This document shows, piece after piece, positions 1 through 14,200 of a DNA stretch of 64,000 bases (the first letter of the stretch is position 1; each line of letters begins with the position of its first letter). The DNA comes from Nautilus pompilius (lineage: Eukaryota; Mollusca; Cephalopoda; Nautilida; Nautilidae). The notes below the pieces were generated by a model, which saw only the letters and a program-made list of their open reading frames with translations, was not told where the DNA came from and ran no database searches. The stretch is taken from assembly GCA_018389105.1 (NCBI GenBank), contig JACATO010000306.1, positions 755,001 to 819,000 on the forward strand. Reading direction: 5' to 3'. Made by a program: the position numbers and the translations under genes.

Positions 1-1517
1 AAACAATGATTGACTGCTGCATGTCTTCTCTAACGAAGATGTAGGAAACAGAAACAGAGAGAACGAAAGATGTAATATAATTGACAGCGAGGCGTAATAC
101 GGAGTTTAGGCCCCAAAAGAATGGTTTGGCACAAAAGAGATCGAGGATTCAACCAGAGATATAGTTATCTCCCTTTTTTGTTGTTTTGTAAAAAGCTCGC
201 CGGAATTATTTTGGTGAGGTGTGTGTGTGTGTTTGAACATCACAGCAAAAGAAGCCGACATGGCAGACCAGTTATCCGCTATAATGTTTCCTGGAGGAGA
301 ACAGAAAAAAACTAATTATATCGACGTTAATATTGTTCTTTCCGTGCTTATTTCGTATATCTGATGCTTTATTCTGCTTTTTTCACTTACCATCTGTCTC
401 TAATTCATACGCTTTTTCCTGCACTTTTATTTTGCCATATCCATTTTAGAATAATCCAATCTTTACCTGGCTACTGATATTTTCCAAAACATTTGTAAAG
501 ATCTGCAACGGTAGTCAGCTGCACCGATCCTATACATCGGTACAGCTCCTGAAACCATAGCCCGTCCAACCGATTTTCACTCGTGCACTTGCAAATAAAT
601 TATTCAATATTTCGTATAAATCAGTTCATTAGTGCGAATAATTAAATTTATAGAAGCATATCATTGCGTCAGAACATACAGCATCCACCCCAGACAGTAT
701 CACACTTTTCTAAACCAAGCAGACGAGAGGAGGTTGGCTTTAACTGCCTGAGCCACCGCTGATTCTACCAGACACTTGAGAAATTTTGTGGCATCGAAAC
801 GCGAAAACTCTCAACTAATGACATTAAATTCTGGTTGTATAAAAGATGTGGCCAGTGCTTGCTTTTGTTGTTGTTGTATGACATTTAATATATACCAGAA
901 AAGCAAAATTGAATGTAGTAAAATTATTACCCCTAGTGCCCGCTACTTTCGGCTATACATTGCTTTTATCAGGGCCAAGAAAATAGCTACTATATTAAGC
1001 TAATGAAAACAAATAACCATGAATTGTAAAATTCCGTGTTAATCATTGTAATACGCTGAAGTAATCCTCTTCCCAGCTCTATTCAAAAAATTCATTAAAA
1101 TACCAGGTGTTTTTTATTTCAGTTAAGACAGCTTTAAATAAAGTCACTTGATATATATATACTGACGGAAAAAAACTTTACTGCCAAAAAATTTGCCTTG
1201 CTAAACACGACGCTTCTTCACTCTACAAGACACTTCTTTGGTCAGGTTAAAACACCGCGTAGTTCAGACATTATGCTCCTTTTGATTTTTCGTAAGTCTT
1301 GGCTAACGTTTTGATATGCATCAGTGATCTCTTCCTCATATTCTGCATCGTGTCTCAGTATCTGCAGTTGTAACTCTTCAAGGAGCTGAGAAAACAATTT
1401 AATTCGGCAGAAAGTCTATTCCCTGTACTTAGAACCTCTGCAAAATGGCAGTCATCTGGCGTCATATATACTCGCACAGTGTAAATTTTTAATTTTGTTG
1501 TTTGATGCTCCGCGTTT
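1..1517. other. AT-rich non-coding stretch
   Basis: I see no gene here. The open frames are short, AT-driven and lack a recognisable protein. A short GT run lies near 220-232 and a short TA run near 1151-1160. No RNA gene or transposon end was recognised. Confidence 0.6.
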
Positions 1518-1519
1518 CT

Positions 1520-1573
<54 letters not shown>
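1518..1573. repeat. (CT)n microsatellite
   Basis: CT dinucleotides run almost without interruption, with one extra T inside (about 1544). The arginine/glutamate-rich frame on the other strand is a translation of this repeat, not a gene. Confidence 0.97.
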
Positions 1574-1574
<1 letters not shown>

Positions 1575-3240
1575 ACCTTCTGACTGCTGTAGCAACTCTA
1601 GATTGCACGCCATAAACTGCCCCTCGGTCCGCTGTTCTACGTTCATCACAATATTCAGACGGCCTCGCTATTGCAGTGAAACCAGAAAGTAATACATGGC
1701 GGAAGAGAATAAATGTTAAATCTTTTGGATTTTCGAGGTGCAAACACCGGGACGTAGACATATTTACTTAGCCGGCCACCTGATAATAAGTAATTTGTAT
1801 ATTTCCGATTGCATTTACTTGATGGAACTTCCACTGTTCATCCAGCAAAGAGATATTTGAGAAATCTTTACCCCCCCCCCCTGCAGAGAAAAAAAAAGGC
1901 GATGATCATGCGCTGTCGGACGCCATACACCTGAAAATTTTCACAACCCAGGATGTATAAAAATCACCTTTCAACGTCAGCAGCATCACGCAATTGCGTA
2001 CTTGCGATGTTGCATCACTAACACAAATCTATGAGCATCAAAAGAAGCTAGATATGAGGCATTTGCGGTGTTGGCGTGCCCACTGACTTGGAAGGAATTA
2101 AATGCATAAGTAAATACTTCCTAACGGCTCAAACACCGCTTCCTAAGAAGTTGAGCCACACTTCCGCTATTTAAATCAAAGACCAAGGTTAGAGAACGAA
2201 TACAGTAAATTTAAACGGTATTCTGAGCCTGCCTGAAGAACGTATTGTTGTCCAAGACTGACGACCTGCTACGAAAAAAGCGATTTGTCGGAGACCAGCG
2301 AGAAAACTAAAAGCTAAAGTACAAAGTGGGTACGTATGGTGTATTGTAGTCGTCTGCTGCCGTGACGGTTTGATAAATGTTTTTCACATGTCTCATCACG
2401 CCACAATACCTCAAAATCCCTTCGCCACACTCGAGTTGGTTTTATTCAGAAAACATATATATATATATATATATAACGGATCCGTTAGGGCTTTAATTAT
2501 CTTATTCATTATGTGCGTGTCGCTCAATCCTGACGAAGTAGCAAATAGCGCGTGCGAGAAGGAAGGCGACAGGAACAAATTGCACGGTCTCTGCTTGTCC
2601 GTATTAACTGACTATAGAACCATTAAACTCAGACCACCAACCCCGACACAATTTGAGGAAATTCAGAAACAGTTTCTTTTTTTACAAATCATGCACCACA
2701 TGCGCACTTTTTCTCCTCAACAGCTTCGGCTTCAACAAAAGTTCCAAATTTAAGGGAAAGCTTTCGTTTACTTTAACTCCCTCTTTCTTTTTTTTAAATT
2801 TCGAACATATTTGTTGAAGTTTATGTTTTAAACGCAAGACGTTTCTGACGAATTCCAAAAATAAAAAAACGTTTTTTATTCAAACAGAATTTCTGTAATC
2901 CGACTTTACTAATAATAATATCTCACATAGTTTCTTCAATTACGCGCAAATAAAATAATTGGAAGCCAACTTTAGATACTAAGAACTTCTTTGTACAATT
3001 GTCATACGTTCTGAACTTACGTCGGAGTTGACCTTGTCTCATCATTCAGTTTAACAGTAGCTAATATTTAAATTTCTTGTACTCTTTAATTTGTTTTATG
3101 TCTTACATATTATGAAAAATTCACCGCATCACGTGAATAAGATGGTCACTCATGAAGGCCATTAGCCGCTAGAAAATTACCTAGGCTACCTTTACTATAG
3201 AAAACAGATGTTCATTTATCTAGAGAAAACCCACATCTTT
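1574..3240. other. AT-rich stretch with short simple runs
   Basis: No supported gene. It holds a poly-C run of 11 (1871-1881), an A-rich run just after it, and a TA run at 2455-2475. A 127-codon open frame at 2370-2753 crosses the TA run (isoleucine/tyrosine stretch) and looks like chance. Confidence 0.6.
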
Positions 3241-3282
3241 AGTATAAAACACTTTTAAGACAACCCATCTCTTCCATTTGTA

Positions 3283-3675
3283 ATGACATCATCAAAAACT
3301 ATTAGTTCTTTTTATGTAAAGTTCGGCAAAAATATCGCTCTTTTACGCAGTATTTTCCGAACCGATAACTGTTTATCTAATTACCAAAGATGGGGCAAAT
3401 GGCTGACGTCGAGTGTGCATTATGTACGCACAAATAACAATGCTGTCATAAATAACACTTTTCTTGACGTGATGGTGCACATATTTACTAAGCTTAGACT
3501 AGTTACCCGTCTTGTAAATAAAGGAATGAGACCAAAAATAAATAAATTGAAAATGAGAGTTACTAGAGCTGAAGATTTTTTCTTTCTCCAATATGAGACC
3601 CGTCAGAGCCCCCACGAAGTCCTCTGGACTTATACTCACGAACTATTTTCATACACTAAAGTCGCAGTCACTTAA
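3283..3675 (+). CDS. Single-exon open frame, 130 aa, doubtful
   Basis: An uninterrupted 130-codon frame that does not cross a simple repeat. A TATAAAA lies at 3243-3249, about 34 bp before the ATG, and an AATAAA follows the stop near 3733, so the layout resembles a tiny intronless gene. The product is basic, with no clear signal peptide, membrane segment or known domain, and the TATA would leave almost no 5' leader. In 64 kb at this base composition a stop-free run of this length is expected about once by chance. I do not recognise the protein and think a chance frame is more likely. Confidence 0.12.
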   Translation: MTSSKTISSFYVKFGKNIALLRSIFRTDNCLSNYQRWGKWLTSSVHYVRTNNNAVINNTFLDVMVHIFTKLRLVTRLVNKGMRPKINKLKMRVTRAEDFFFLQYETRQSPHEVLWTYTHELFSYTKVAVT

Positions 3676-5210
3676 AATTTTCAAAAGCAAAAGACATCAA
3701 CAAATTCCAAGCTGCGTATTCCTTATTTTAAAATAAAAATGAATTTCAGCATCTAAAGCGAGGTAATATCAAATTACGTCAGCAAATAAAACCACAAGAC
3801 TTAGTTCTTGTAAAAAAAGTGCCGAGTGCAGAATTTATATACAGAAATACTTCAAGATTATATTTCTGTGCTGTGATAGAGAGCGCGCCCTCTACCGGGA
3901 GATCAGGAACAACCGTGTTTACACGGTTAATCAGCTAAAGAACCGCGAAAAGAGAGCGTCCCATTGTATACTGTTATATCTTACAATACTGCTCTATAAT
4001 TTCCTAGAGCTTCTTTTCTTTACTTCCTACTTTATTTTTTCTGTTTTTTTTAAAGTCAACTACAGGGAATACGCAGCGAAATGCGTATCACAAGTCGAAA
4101 CAGCTGAGCCGAGACCCCTGGGTACCGCAGGTAGCTGACGGTATGGAAATTAACTTTCCAGACAACCAATCTGTAAATGAATTCAGAATTTCGCTAGAAT
4201 CTTTTTTTTCTTTTTCTTCTAATGTCTAATCGTTGATTTGTGCACAATGCTTCTGTAATCTCATTCACTGTCTCAGCACAAATATTAAAACCATTATCCG
4301 CTTTCTCGCCTCGCCGTCCCGTCAAAGAGCATCAATTCTCCTCGGTAATTCCAGCACACGAGGTGGCGTCGACACGCCAGCAAACTGGCCATAAATAACG
4401 CATGCTTCCGCCGCTTGTTTCCAGCCGGCTAATGAAAAACCGCATCAGAAAGCTACTCCTTTCTGATAGATGAAGAAAAGATAATATTCGGGATTTTTTT
4501 CTTTTTCTTTTTATTTCCAAGCAGTACTAGCAATCAGGTAATATTGCGTAGCGATTCGTTCCATCGTCACGCCATGATTAGATTTACATAAAACTCATTA
4601 CGTAGTCAGAAAAGTATCGATCGAAGCTGGTAGACTGTGTGGCTAGAAATCCTTCCCACACACACATACACACATATACATACAGCAAAATAGCTAATAA
4701 AACCAAATAAGTGAAATTTTCATTTTATTTATTTATTTATTATGGTAGAAACAGAAATATTCTAATAAACTTTATGCACCTTATAACAGATCGTAAGAAT
4801 TCATGATCTGCTAATGTGAAATATGACAATCTACGTGAGACGAACCAAACAAGCGACCACGCCGCGTGTCCATATTGAAATCGAAGTATTTGTGGTACAA
4901 TAAATTGAAATTATCTTTTTTTCTTATGAGTTCCATTATAATGTTTTTTTCTATTTCATATGAAAGATAATTATTAATGCGAAATATGATGATTTCATCT
5001 TTTTTTAAGAGAAGAGTTTGCTTGAATTACGATCCAGTGAAGCCCCTATTTTTAAGTTAATATAGTCAAAATAGTATAATATTGGGAGTCGCAGTAAAAG
5101 AGAGACAAGTGGAGAAAATATATAAGAACAAGCAACGTTTAGTCGGTTATTGTTAAGCGGCTTCTTTCAAAAGAACACTAATGCTAACAACTTTATTTTC
5201 TGTAGAACAA
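3676..5210. other. AT-rich non-coding stretch
   Basis: No gene seen. It includes an imperfect CA run with TA interruptions at about 4658-4684 and a short ATTT repeat at about 4724-4742. The rest is unique AT-rich sequence. Confidence 0.6.
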
Positions 5211-5348
<138 letters not shown>

Positions 5349-7164
5349 GTTTTTGTTGTTATTTTACAAATAACATTAGACAATTTAGGTATGATGTTTG
5401 AGACTGCATTAACCCAACAAGTAAAACAAAAATAGTTGTTTTATCTTTATACTTCAAGTAACTCTTTCATTAAAGACGAGACATGCGACTGTCTACCCAA
5501 TGTGATGAATGTTTCAGATTTATCAGCCTGCTATGTTTCTGAAAGAGAGTATCTGTCTAAAATGCATTTTAAAATAATTTTTCTTCTGGCACAGGAGGTT
5601 AAAACTCGCGCATTACCTTGCGTTTCGCATTGATACTCATCTGTTGGTCTTGTCGTAGGTGATGGTAAAAATGGCATCTAGGTTGCTACATCTGTACTAT
5701 TTTCCGTTCGCATCATGATAAATAGGCTTCTCACAATAGAGCTAACCTGATCTGATAAGTATGTTCACCTGGAAAACTGGCTTCCTTCGTTTTTTCTAGA
5801 TGCGTGTATAGGTTTTTTTTGTTTTGTTTTTAAATTTATTTTTGGGTTTTGGTGAAATACAGATAATTTTTCAAATTTTAGAAAAAGAGAAAAATAAAAG
5901 ATCGCAGGCAGTGAGCTTGTTCTGAAAGAATGAACATGTCAACGTATGTAAGGCACACAAAAAACACTATGCAAATATGTGCATATATTTAAACTAGAAT
6001 TTTCAGGAAAGTAATAAACAACCACTTTATACCTTGCGTTATATGTTCTAGATTCCATTTCTTTTTTAAAAAAACACCCCAAACCGGATATTTATTTCTT
6101 TTAAATAAGAATAGTAATGATGATATTAACAATAATAAAACGTGAAAGAGCATGTAACAAGTTGGAATGGTGAAATTTGTTCGCCTGAGTGGAACAGTAA
6201 CCCAAGTCAGTACGAAATAAGTAGCTATTAGAGGTCTTAACGAATTCAAGCCCCCATTTACTGGCTCGTTGGAGGAAGATGGATATTTCACGACTCACCA
6301 GTTTCTACGCACCAAATCTTTGAAGTCGCCCAGTGAAATCGATACGTAATTTCTATCAGCTCTACCTTAATTTTTGCGCACGACTCTAATATGCATTTCA
6401 CCTGTGAATAGTCTTTCTGATGATCAGGGTTTCCCGTCAGCCGTTATGGAGAAAGCAGTGATTAATGAGGGAGATTTTTGTTGATTTTCTTTCTTCACTA
6501 AAAAAAAAAGGTTTCATTACAAGAGAAAGGCGGGTGAAATGTGACGATAGTTGTTTTCAGAACCCGATTTTTCACCATTTCTTTACAGGGCTACAAAAGT
6601 ACAAACCGGCCTGGTAACACTCCAAGCCGCATTTTGGAGATCACCAGACAATAATAACAAAAACAAAATTGTAGAATTAAAAAATAATTTTCATTCTGTA
6701 TACAGATATACTAACCCACAAAACTACAAATCGAACGCGAGAAACCCTTCATCGAGTTCAACTTAAATTTAAGAAAACAAACAAGCAAGCGAGAGAGTAA
6801 AATGTTGGCACTTTTTAAAATGAATATCTTTTCTTTCATCACTTATTCATCTACCCATGACACCCTTTAGTGTTGAAGCTTAATATATTAGCACTGTTTC
6901 GTAATATGAGAATGAGTAAGAGTTATTCCCCTTACATTGTATATCCTACATTATCCGAACTTCTAGTCTCTCTGAGAGAATGTGTGCTTAGTACATATCA
7001 GTCAGTTAAATATGACGTTTCAAATCATGAGTCAGTATAACCTAACCAACAAAATAATAAAGCTACTGCAGAATAAGATAAGATATTTTATTTAAACTGT
7101 CCTGCACTACATCAAGCGAGTAGAATAATATTTTTTCCATTCTCTTTTTCAATTATAATACAAT
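5349..7164. other. AT-rich non-coding stretch
   Basis: No supported gene. Open frames of 65-100 codons on both strands overlap one another and show no domain, codon bias or splice signals that would single one out. Confidence 0.6.
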
Positions 7165-8578
7165 TAAGGAATACAATACTAATGGTCCACACTTTACATT
7201 GTCAACTGTCAACACTCAACAGTAATAATTGTAGACTATAGAATACTAATTGTTCTCACCAAACTACACTAACCATCTGATTCTGCACTACTGTCTTCAC
7301 AGAACCTACAATAGCATTACCTAGTTTATATCCAATAATATTTACTGTCCACCACTTACTGCTGCTAACTGTCTTCATTCTACAATACTTACTGCATATT
7401 GTCTACGCTAAGCGTTTACATACTAATACCAATACTCAATACTAATCGTTTACGCTGCACAATACTAAATGTTCTTACCCTAAATACTGGCTGTATTTTC
7501 TATAATACTAACTGATCACTTATATTAGTACTCAGCTATTCTCTACAATAATAACTATCCATATCTTATAAACAGAATAGCTTTAACCAACAATATTGAC
7601 TGCCAATTCACAAGAATACAAATGTCTACCTCCTACAATACTAACTGTTCACACCATACAGTACTAATTGTCTATAACCTACAAAATTAACCATCCACAC
7701 ACATTCTTTACATTACTCACATTCAACAATACTAAACATCCACACTACAATCTCTGCAATACTAACTTTATAAACTCTACAATACTAACTGTTCTTACCA
7801 TACAATATTAAACTCCACTCTCTGCAGTGCTAAATGTTTTCAAAGTACAATATAATACTATCTGTTTACACCTTAGAATACTAATCACAATATATAATAC
7901 TAATCATCCATTCTCTGCAATACTAATTATTTTACCCATCACTACTAACTCTTCATATTGTACAATACTAACCATCTATTCTCTACAATATTAAATAACT
8001 GTTTTTACCTTAAACTATTACCAGTGAAATTCTACAAAACTCAACATCTTACAATACTAACTGTCCATGCTTTGTCATCCTGTGTTCACATTGTACAATA
8101 CTTACTGTCCTCTCATTATAATACTAACTTTCTAAACTCTACAATACTAACTGACCACACTCTAATGGTCAAACAGTTCTTATCTTACAATACTACTCCC
8201 ATACTCTATAATGCTATTTCTCTGCACCCTAACTGCTGTTTTTCAATTTATCAAGCTGTTCTTGCCTTACAATACTAAAAATCCACACTATACAACACTA
8301 ACTGTTCACACCTTGCAATTTTAACTTTCCATGCCTTATAATATTAACCAACCAAACCATATAATACTAACCACCATCACTCTACAATACAAAGTGTCCA
8401 AACCAAACAATACTAAGCATCTACACCACACTATAAAAACCGTTCATACTTCACAATACTAATTATTTTCATGCTTCAGTACTAACCACCGACACTCTAT
8501 AATGCTAAGTGATCTAATACCAAGTGTCCACATCACCTACTAGAAACTGTTCTTTCACACAATATTAACTGAAATCTA
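7165..8578. repeat. Degenerate ~23-bp minisatellite rich in TACTAAC
   Basis: About 1.4 kb is built from diverged copies of a unit near ACAATACTAACTGTCCACAC, of about 19-25 bp, with clear copies such as those around 7636, 7784, 8057 and 8147. I count at least 11 exact TACTAAC heptamers and many TACTAAT variants. Divergence is high and unit length drifts, so the array is old. The 106-codon frame at 7958-8278 lies inside it and is not a gene. Confidence 0.85.
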
Positions 8579-10984
8579 AAAACTTCATTGAATCTTAACT
8601 ATTTTAACTTTTTTTATTTTACTGATATCTATAAATTTTACTAGTTTTGCATCTTTATTTTTTAAATGTGTTTATTTTGAATCCATAGAGATGTCATCAT
8701 ATATAAAAGCATGTGATAACCAAGATCCATCCAATGTAGCTGATGACTGGTAATTAACCAATCCGAACTTGTTCATTTCATACGCTGATTTTTCTCTATC
8801 TGCATGCTGTGCTCTGCAGTGAAAGGTGTAACTGCTGTCTCCGACATCCTGCTACTATTCTTGTTCACACAGAATGCGCTGTTACCCATTAGATTCATGT
8901 GACCACTAATAATCATGTTTAGCTGTTGCAGCATCAACATCACTTTTGTGGAGCCACTTTGCAGCATAAAAATTAGCATAATGGTGTTACTCGACTAAAG
9001 TCTTTTGTTACAAGTGTGTCATATGGGCAATCCCCTGACATATGGTGGTGTGTAGTTTTCACAGATGACTTAAATGTTTTACAATTCCCTCCTTTTTGTT
9101 GCCCAAACACATGGGGAAAGTTTTTCCAGGTATTTGACGGAATAATTTTGATGAACAACTAAACGCCAAATGACAAATAGCAATCTCACAGCAGCAATTA
9201 AAGATGAATACATAGAAACTTTGTGAGGAAGTTTGTACCAGGTCATAATTAATAATCTAAAAGACTTCCTGTCTACATGTTTCAAACTCTACACAATGCA
9301 AGATATGCTCCTCCAAACACTGAAAATAATTTTCGAACAGTTTTGAACATAAATTACACAATAAGGGTGCCTGTGCAAAGTCTAGTGCTCAACTAATGGC
9401 AGGAATCTGTATAAATATATAATATAACTTTGAGCCTTTTCATAAATTGTGAATACTTCCTGCATTCTTGTAACCACAACACTACATTAGATTATTTGAA
9501 GGTGGGCTGATCAGGGCTTAGACTATTATGAAGCTACATATGGCTGTTTAAAGAATTCTGAAATAACAGCTGTGAGGTAATAAGCTGTTATCATTGGAGC
9601 TTTAATTAGATATTTACTGATTGCAAGGAACTCAGTCATCACGATTTCAAAGATCAACTACACCTGTGTAATTTATAGACATCTGGTGTCCTTCTGCCTA
9701 ACTTTGTACTGTTGGCTTTACCATAAGTGAAACTGGATGGTTTTAAAAAGTTACTTCAACATACAAAATAATTTACCTGTATATTTGGTCAGTTCAAAAA
9801 TTTTAAAAAAAACTTAATACAATTTCAATTTTGATATGTTGGCGGATATACAGTGGTTAGCTTCTATTACTTTTCTTATTATGTGTTAGAGTATTTTGAT
9901 TTTCATTTACCTTACCATAACTACGTAAGTACTGATTCATCCTCGTTACTCCAACAAATTAAAAACGTGACTCGTGCTCTGTTCCGACACTTTAATAAGT
10001 TAATAGTAACGTGGATAACTCGCAGTCTTTGTGTGTTACTTTAAAACCATATTATAAGTAGCCAGCACTTTTACATTGTTTTACTAAGGCACAAAACATA
10101 CGTAACTCGCACTACTCTTGTATACATCGCTTTGTTATATAATGTATAATGTCTATAAGTTACATGTCGTTTAAGTTAACTCTGGAATTAAGTAATGTAG
10201 TATGCTTCGCTTTTGTTACCATGGTCTTGGTATAGTGTACGTAAACTGCGTTCTATTATTTATAAACAGTTTTGGTTAAGCCAGGATAAACCTAGTAAGT
10301 GTTCTTTTTAATTTTTACATCACCTTCAATATGTAGAGTACACTATACCGTTTGCCTGCATTCAGTTTTGTATGAAATAGAAAAGGTGTTGTTGTTGTTT
10401 TTTTACATTACCATAGATAAACTCTGTTATATTTTCATTGGATCACATCGAAAAATTACGGATTTTAGTCGGGACTTTCTTTGGGTTAACCGGAGTCGGC
10501 GTGCGCTGACTACTTTACAGTTTCCGGTCGGCTGTCTGATATATTGTACTATACGATTTATGCAGGGAATCTCAAACCGTTTTGAATTTAAAATGCTTTA
10601 GTGAATCGTAGGTGAAAAAAAGACAATAATCTAGTTGCACTCTGGTGATTTTTATTGAGCACGAACAGTGTACTCTTATGCGTAATGTAGAATAAGCGTT
10701 GAAAGTCACAAGGTAACTAATAAATGTTAATAATATCAACACTTGAGGCAAAAAATAAAAAGCTGGTGAGTGCAAATACGAGAGAATGGCTCGGACACAG
10801 CGGGAACGAGTAGAGCGCACGGTGGAGAGCTGTACGTGTTAAGTTTGGTTTCACTGATTAGAACTATTAAGTCGTTCATTTACTTTTTTTTCTGAACAAG
10901 ATATTTTGCAAAATAAACAACAATCCACCAAAAAGCAGCCATGAAGGGGGCTTGATTTTACATTTTTTATTGTTATTATTACCA
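8579..10984. other. AT-rich non-coding stretch
   Basis: No gene recognised. Overlapping frames of 60-100 codons at about 8.8-9.3, 9.9 and 10.3-10.8 kb have no detectable family features. Nothing repetitive stands out. Confidence 0.55.
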
Positions 10985-11016
10985 TTGCTGCTGCTGCTGT
11001 TGTTGTTGTTGTTGTT
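10985..11016. repeat. Short (CTG)n-(TTG)n run
   Basis: Four CTG triplets lead into about seven TTG triplets. It is another place where two trinucleotide repeats differing by one base abut. Confidence 0.9.
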
Positions 11017-11414
11017 TGTGATGATGATATTAGTTATCTACTTTTAATTTAAACGTAGCCGAGGTGCACGACGCAGTGAAGTTCTCGTCAGGTCGGCCGC
11101 CTGTTTGGGGCCAAGCGCTCACGCAGACCCTTCTTAGTTATCACTAATTTTGTTTTGTTTTTTATTTTTTTTCTCTCATGGAAATAAGAAAAATGCAAGC
11201 AAAATACGTGCAAAACCAATTCCAGTTTGGTTGGAGACCTGTTTTTTTCGTTTCGTTTTTTTAAATTAATCTTTGCTATTTTATATCCCGTGTGATTTGT
11301 TTTTATTAATAATGAAAAGCTTGAACAGAACGAATAATTGGCAGCTGATAAAAAAAAAAACAACTACCGGTAGTTTCCGGAACTGTGTCTACTTTACGCG
11401 TTCTTCTTTCACAG

Positions 11415-11647
11415 TGTAATGTGTGTGCACAGCCTAAGGAGAAGATGACAGGGTGCGCGCGCACCGTAACCATTAGATGGCGTGTGGTGCCATGGTTACC
11501 CTTACACAATGAAGTTTACTACGTGGATTCGACACAAAGACTTACCGCAGAAAGCTTAAACATAAAATATAATTCTAACAACATAACTGGGGTTTGGACC
11601 AGTAAACACCAATTACACGCAATTATTGGTGCTGTTTATGACCGTGG
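11415..11647 (+). CDS. Possible internal exon, weak
   Basis: The segment follows a strong acceptor-like sequence (pyrimidine tract ending TTCTTCTTTCACAG at 11414) and precedes a donor-like GTGAGC at 11648. One frame stays open for all 77 codons, beginning CNVCAQPKEK; read on, it stops at once inside the putative intron. Against it, the segment holds two imperfect hairpins (11466-11499 and about 11603-11638), the opposite strand is also partly open, and the peptide matches nothing I know. It may instead be part of a small inverted-repeat element. Confidence 0.17.
11466..11499. other. Imperfect hairpin, 11-bp stem
   Basis: GTAACC (11466-11471) pairs with GGTTAC (11494-11499), and ATGGC (11477-11481) with GCCAT (11489-11493), leaving a 5-nt bulge and a 7-nt loop. 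A second dyad lies about 110 bp downstream, where TAAACA/ACCAAT at 11603-11613 faces ATTGGT/TGTTTA at 11625-11638. Confidence 0.6.
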
Positions 11648-12744
<1,097 letters not shown>

Positions 12745-13890
12745 GCTGTCACTGATAGAATTTTTTAAATAACACAAACGTTTATATAATAAAAGAAAAG
12801 CTCGGTAGGAGGTCAGACAGAGACAGACTTATTAAATTGGGTGCGTACTCCAATCCAACTGCTGAAAGCATTATAACTGATGACTTGGTGCTCGAACTAT
12901 TGCTAGTACAGTATTATATGTGTAAACACTTTGTTAGGCTAGAGTCTTAATGTATACAAGTATTCACTCTTACGTTAAGTGTATCCATCTTTAGCTGTTA
13001 GCTTCAGACTAGTTGCATTCGTCAGTCTTTAAATAACTAAGTTGTGTAGAGAGTTTCTTTCTTCATTCCTTATCTCAGGAGCTGTAACCGTTTTCGCGCA
13101 TCAACACTAAATGTTATTCATGCACGGTTTTTAGACTGTTCTTTTTCTCTTTTGACTGTTAGTGGTGGCAGATTTCCGTGTGCATCATTGGCTAACAAAG
13201 CTGTACCACGTAGGAAGAACAAACGCCAGTTCTGCAAATCTTCCTATAAGCATTTCCAGGAATCTGTCAAATGAAGCTTGACAACTTCGGGTGGATACGT
13301 TAACTCAGTCGTCAGTCTCTTCACAATCGTAACATAATTCTTAGAGAAAATAGGGGCTTTACACACACCGCAATACTTTTTTTCCAGGTCATTACATTCA
13401 CACAAGAATGCGAAAATGCAGGCAGGCCCCAGAAGCCTGTTCATGAACAGAAAATCTGAGTTTCTTAGTTGTCATCTGGAAGAGTAAGTCGCTCTTCTGT
13501 TTCACTGCCGAACGCTAAATCGTAAGTGAGCTACGACTGCAAATCAGACATCGTGACAAAAATGAGCTGATTGTCAACTCTGCTATTTTTTTAAAAAAAC
13601 ATCGTGCGATTTCGGCTCTAAAAACAAACAACAATAGTGCAACATTTAGAATTTTTTCTTGGTTAAAATTTATTAAATTTTAATTTAAAATTAGGGCAAA
13701 GACTGCAAGGAAAAACAATCTTACGTCTGTGTGCGTGCGTGTACAAATTTCTCTGAATAACAAATTGTAAAAATAGTTTCCTGGAGACTGACAGAGCTGA
13801 GTTTCTAGGCCGCCTTCTATCTACTTCGCTAACTAACCGTAGCTGTGACTGACCAGAACAGCTGTAGAGAGACGGGGCGAGCAAACTTAC
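12745..13890. other. Unique non-coding stretch
   Basis: No supported gene. Short minus-strand frames (13244-13444, 13663-13884) have no visible domain or splice context. Confidence 0.5.
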
Positions 13891-14200
13891 TAGACCAAAG
13901 AAACATTAAACCGTGGACAGACTGGTGCACAGCGAGTGGTTTCAGAGATGTTGGCCATCATTATCGGGTTTTCTCGTTCATTACCGCTCCTCGTCGGTGA
14001 TGAGACAGGCGGTCTCTCAGCAACCGGTGTCCAAGAGTCGCGCACACATCGACACGTGGACATTTCTTGTCGGTTCCCGTGAGACTTTCTCCTGGTGCAG
14101 ACAGCGCCAGTCGGTAGAAGTGCACCCTCATCGCTCACCCCGGGGGGGTTTCGGATGGGACACTATCTGCACCTGCGCGCGCGCGCGCTATTTTAATCAG
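13891..14200. other. CpG-rich island with alternating (GC)7
   Basis: About 300 bp are clearly richer in G, C and CpG than their surroundings and end in a 14-bp alternating GC run (14175-14188). Both strands carry overlapping open frames of 82-97 codons (13890-14138 minus, 13913-14206 plus), as expected when CG content is high. It could be a regulatory island or a hidden exon. No paired splice signals or recognisable protein were seen. Confidence 0.4.

Noticed and set aside
2370..2753. 127-codon plus-strand open frame
   Set aside because: It runs through a TA microsatellite and shows no protein family features; length is within chance expectation.
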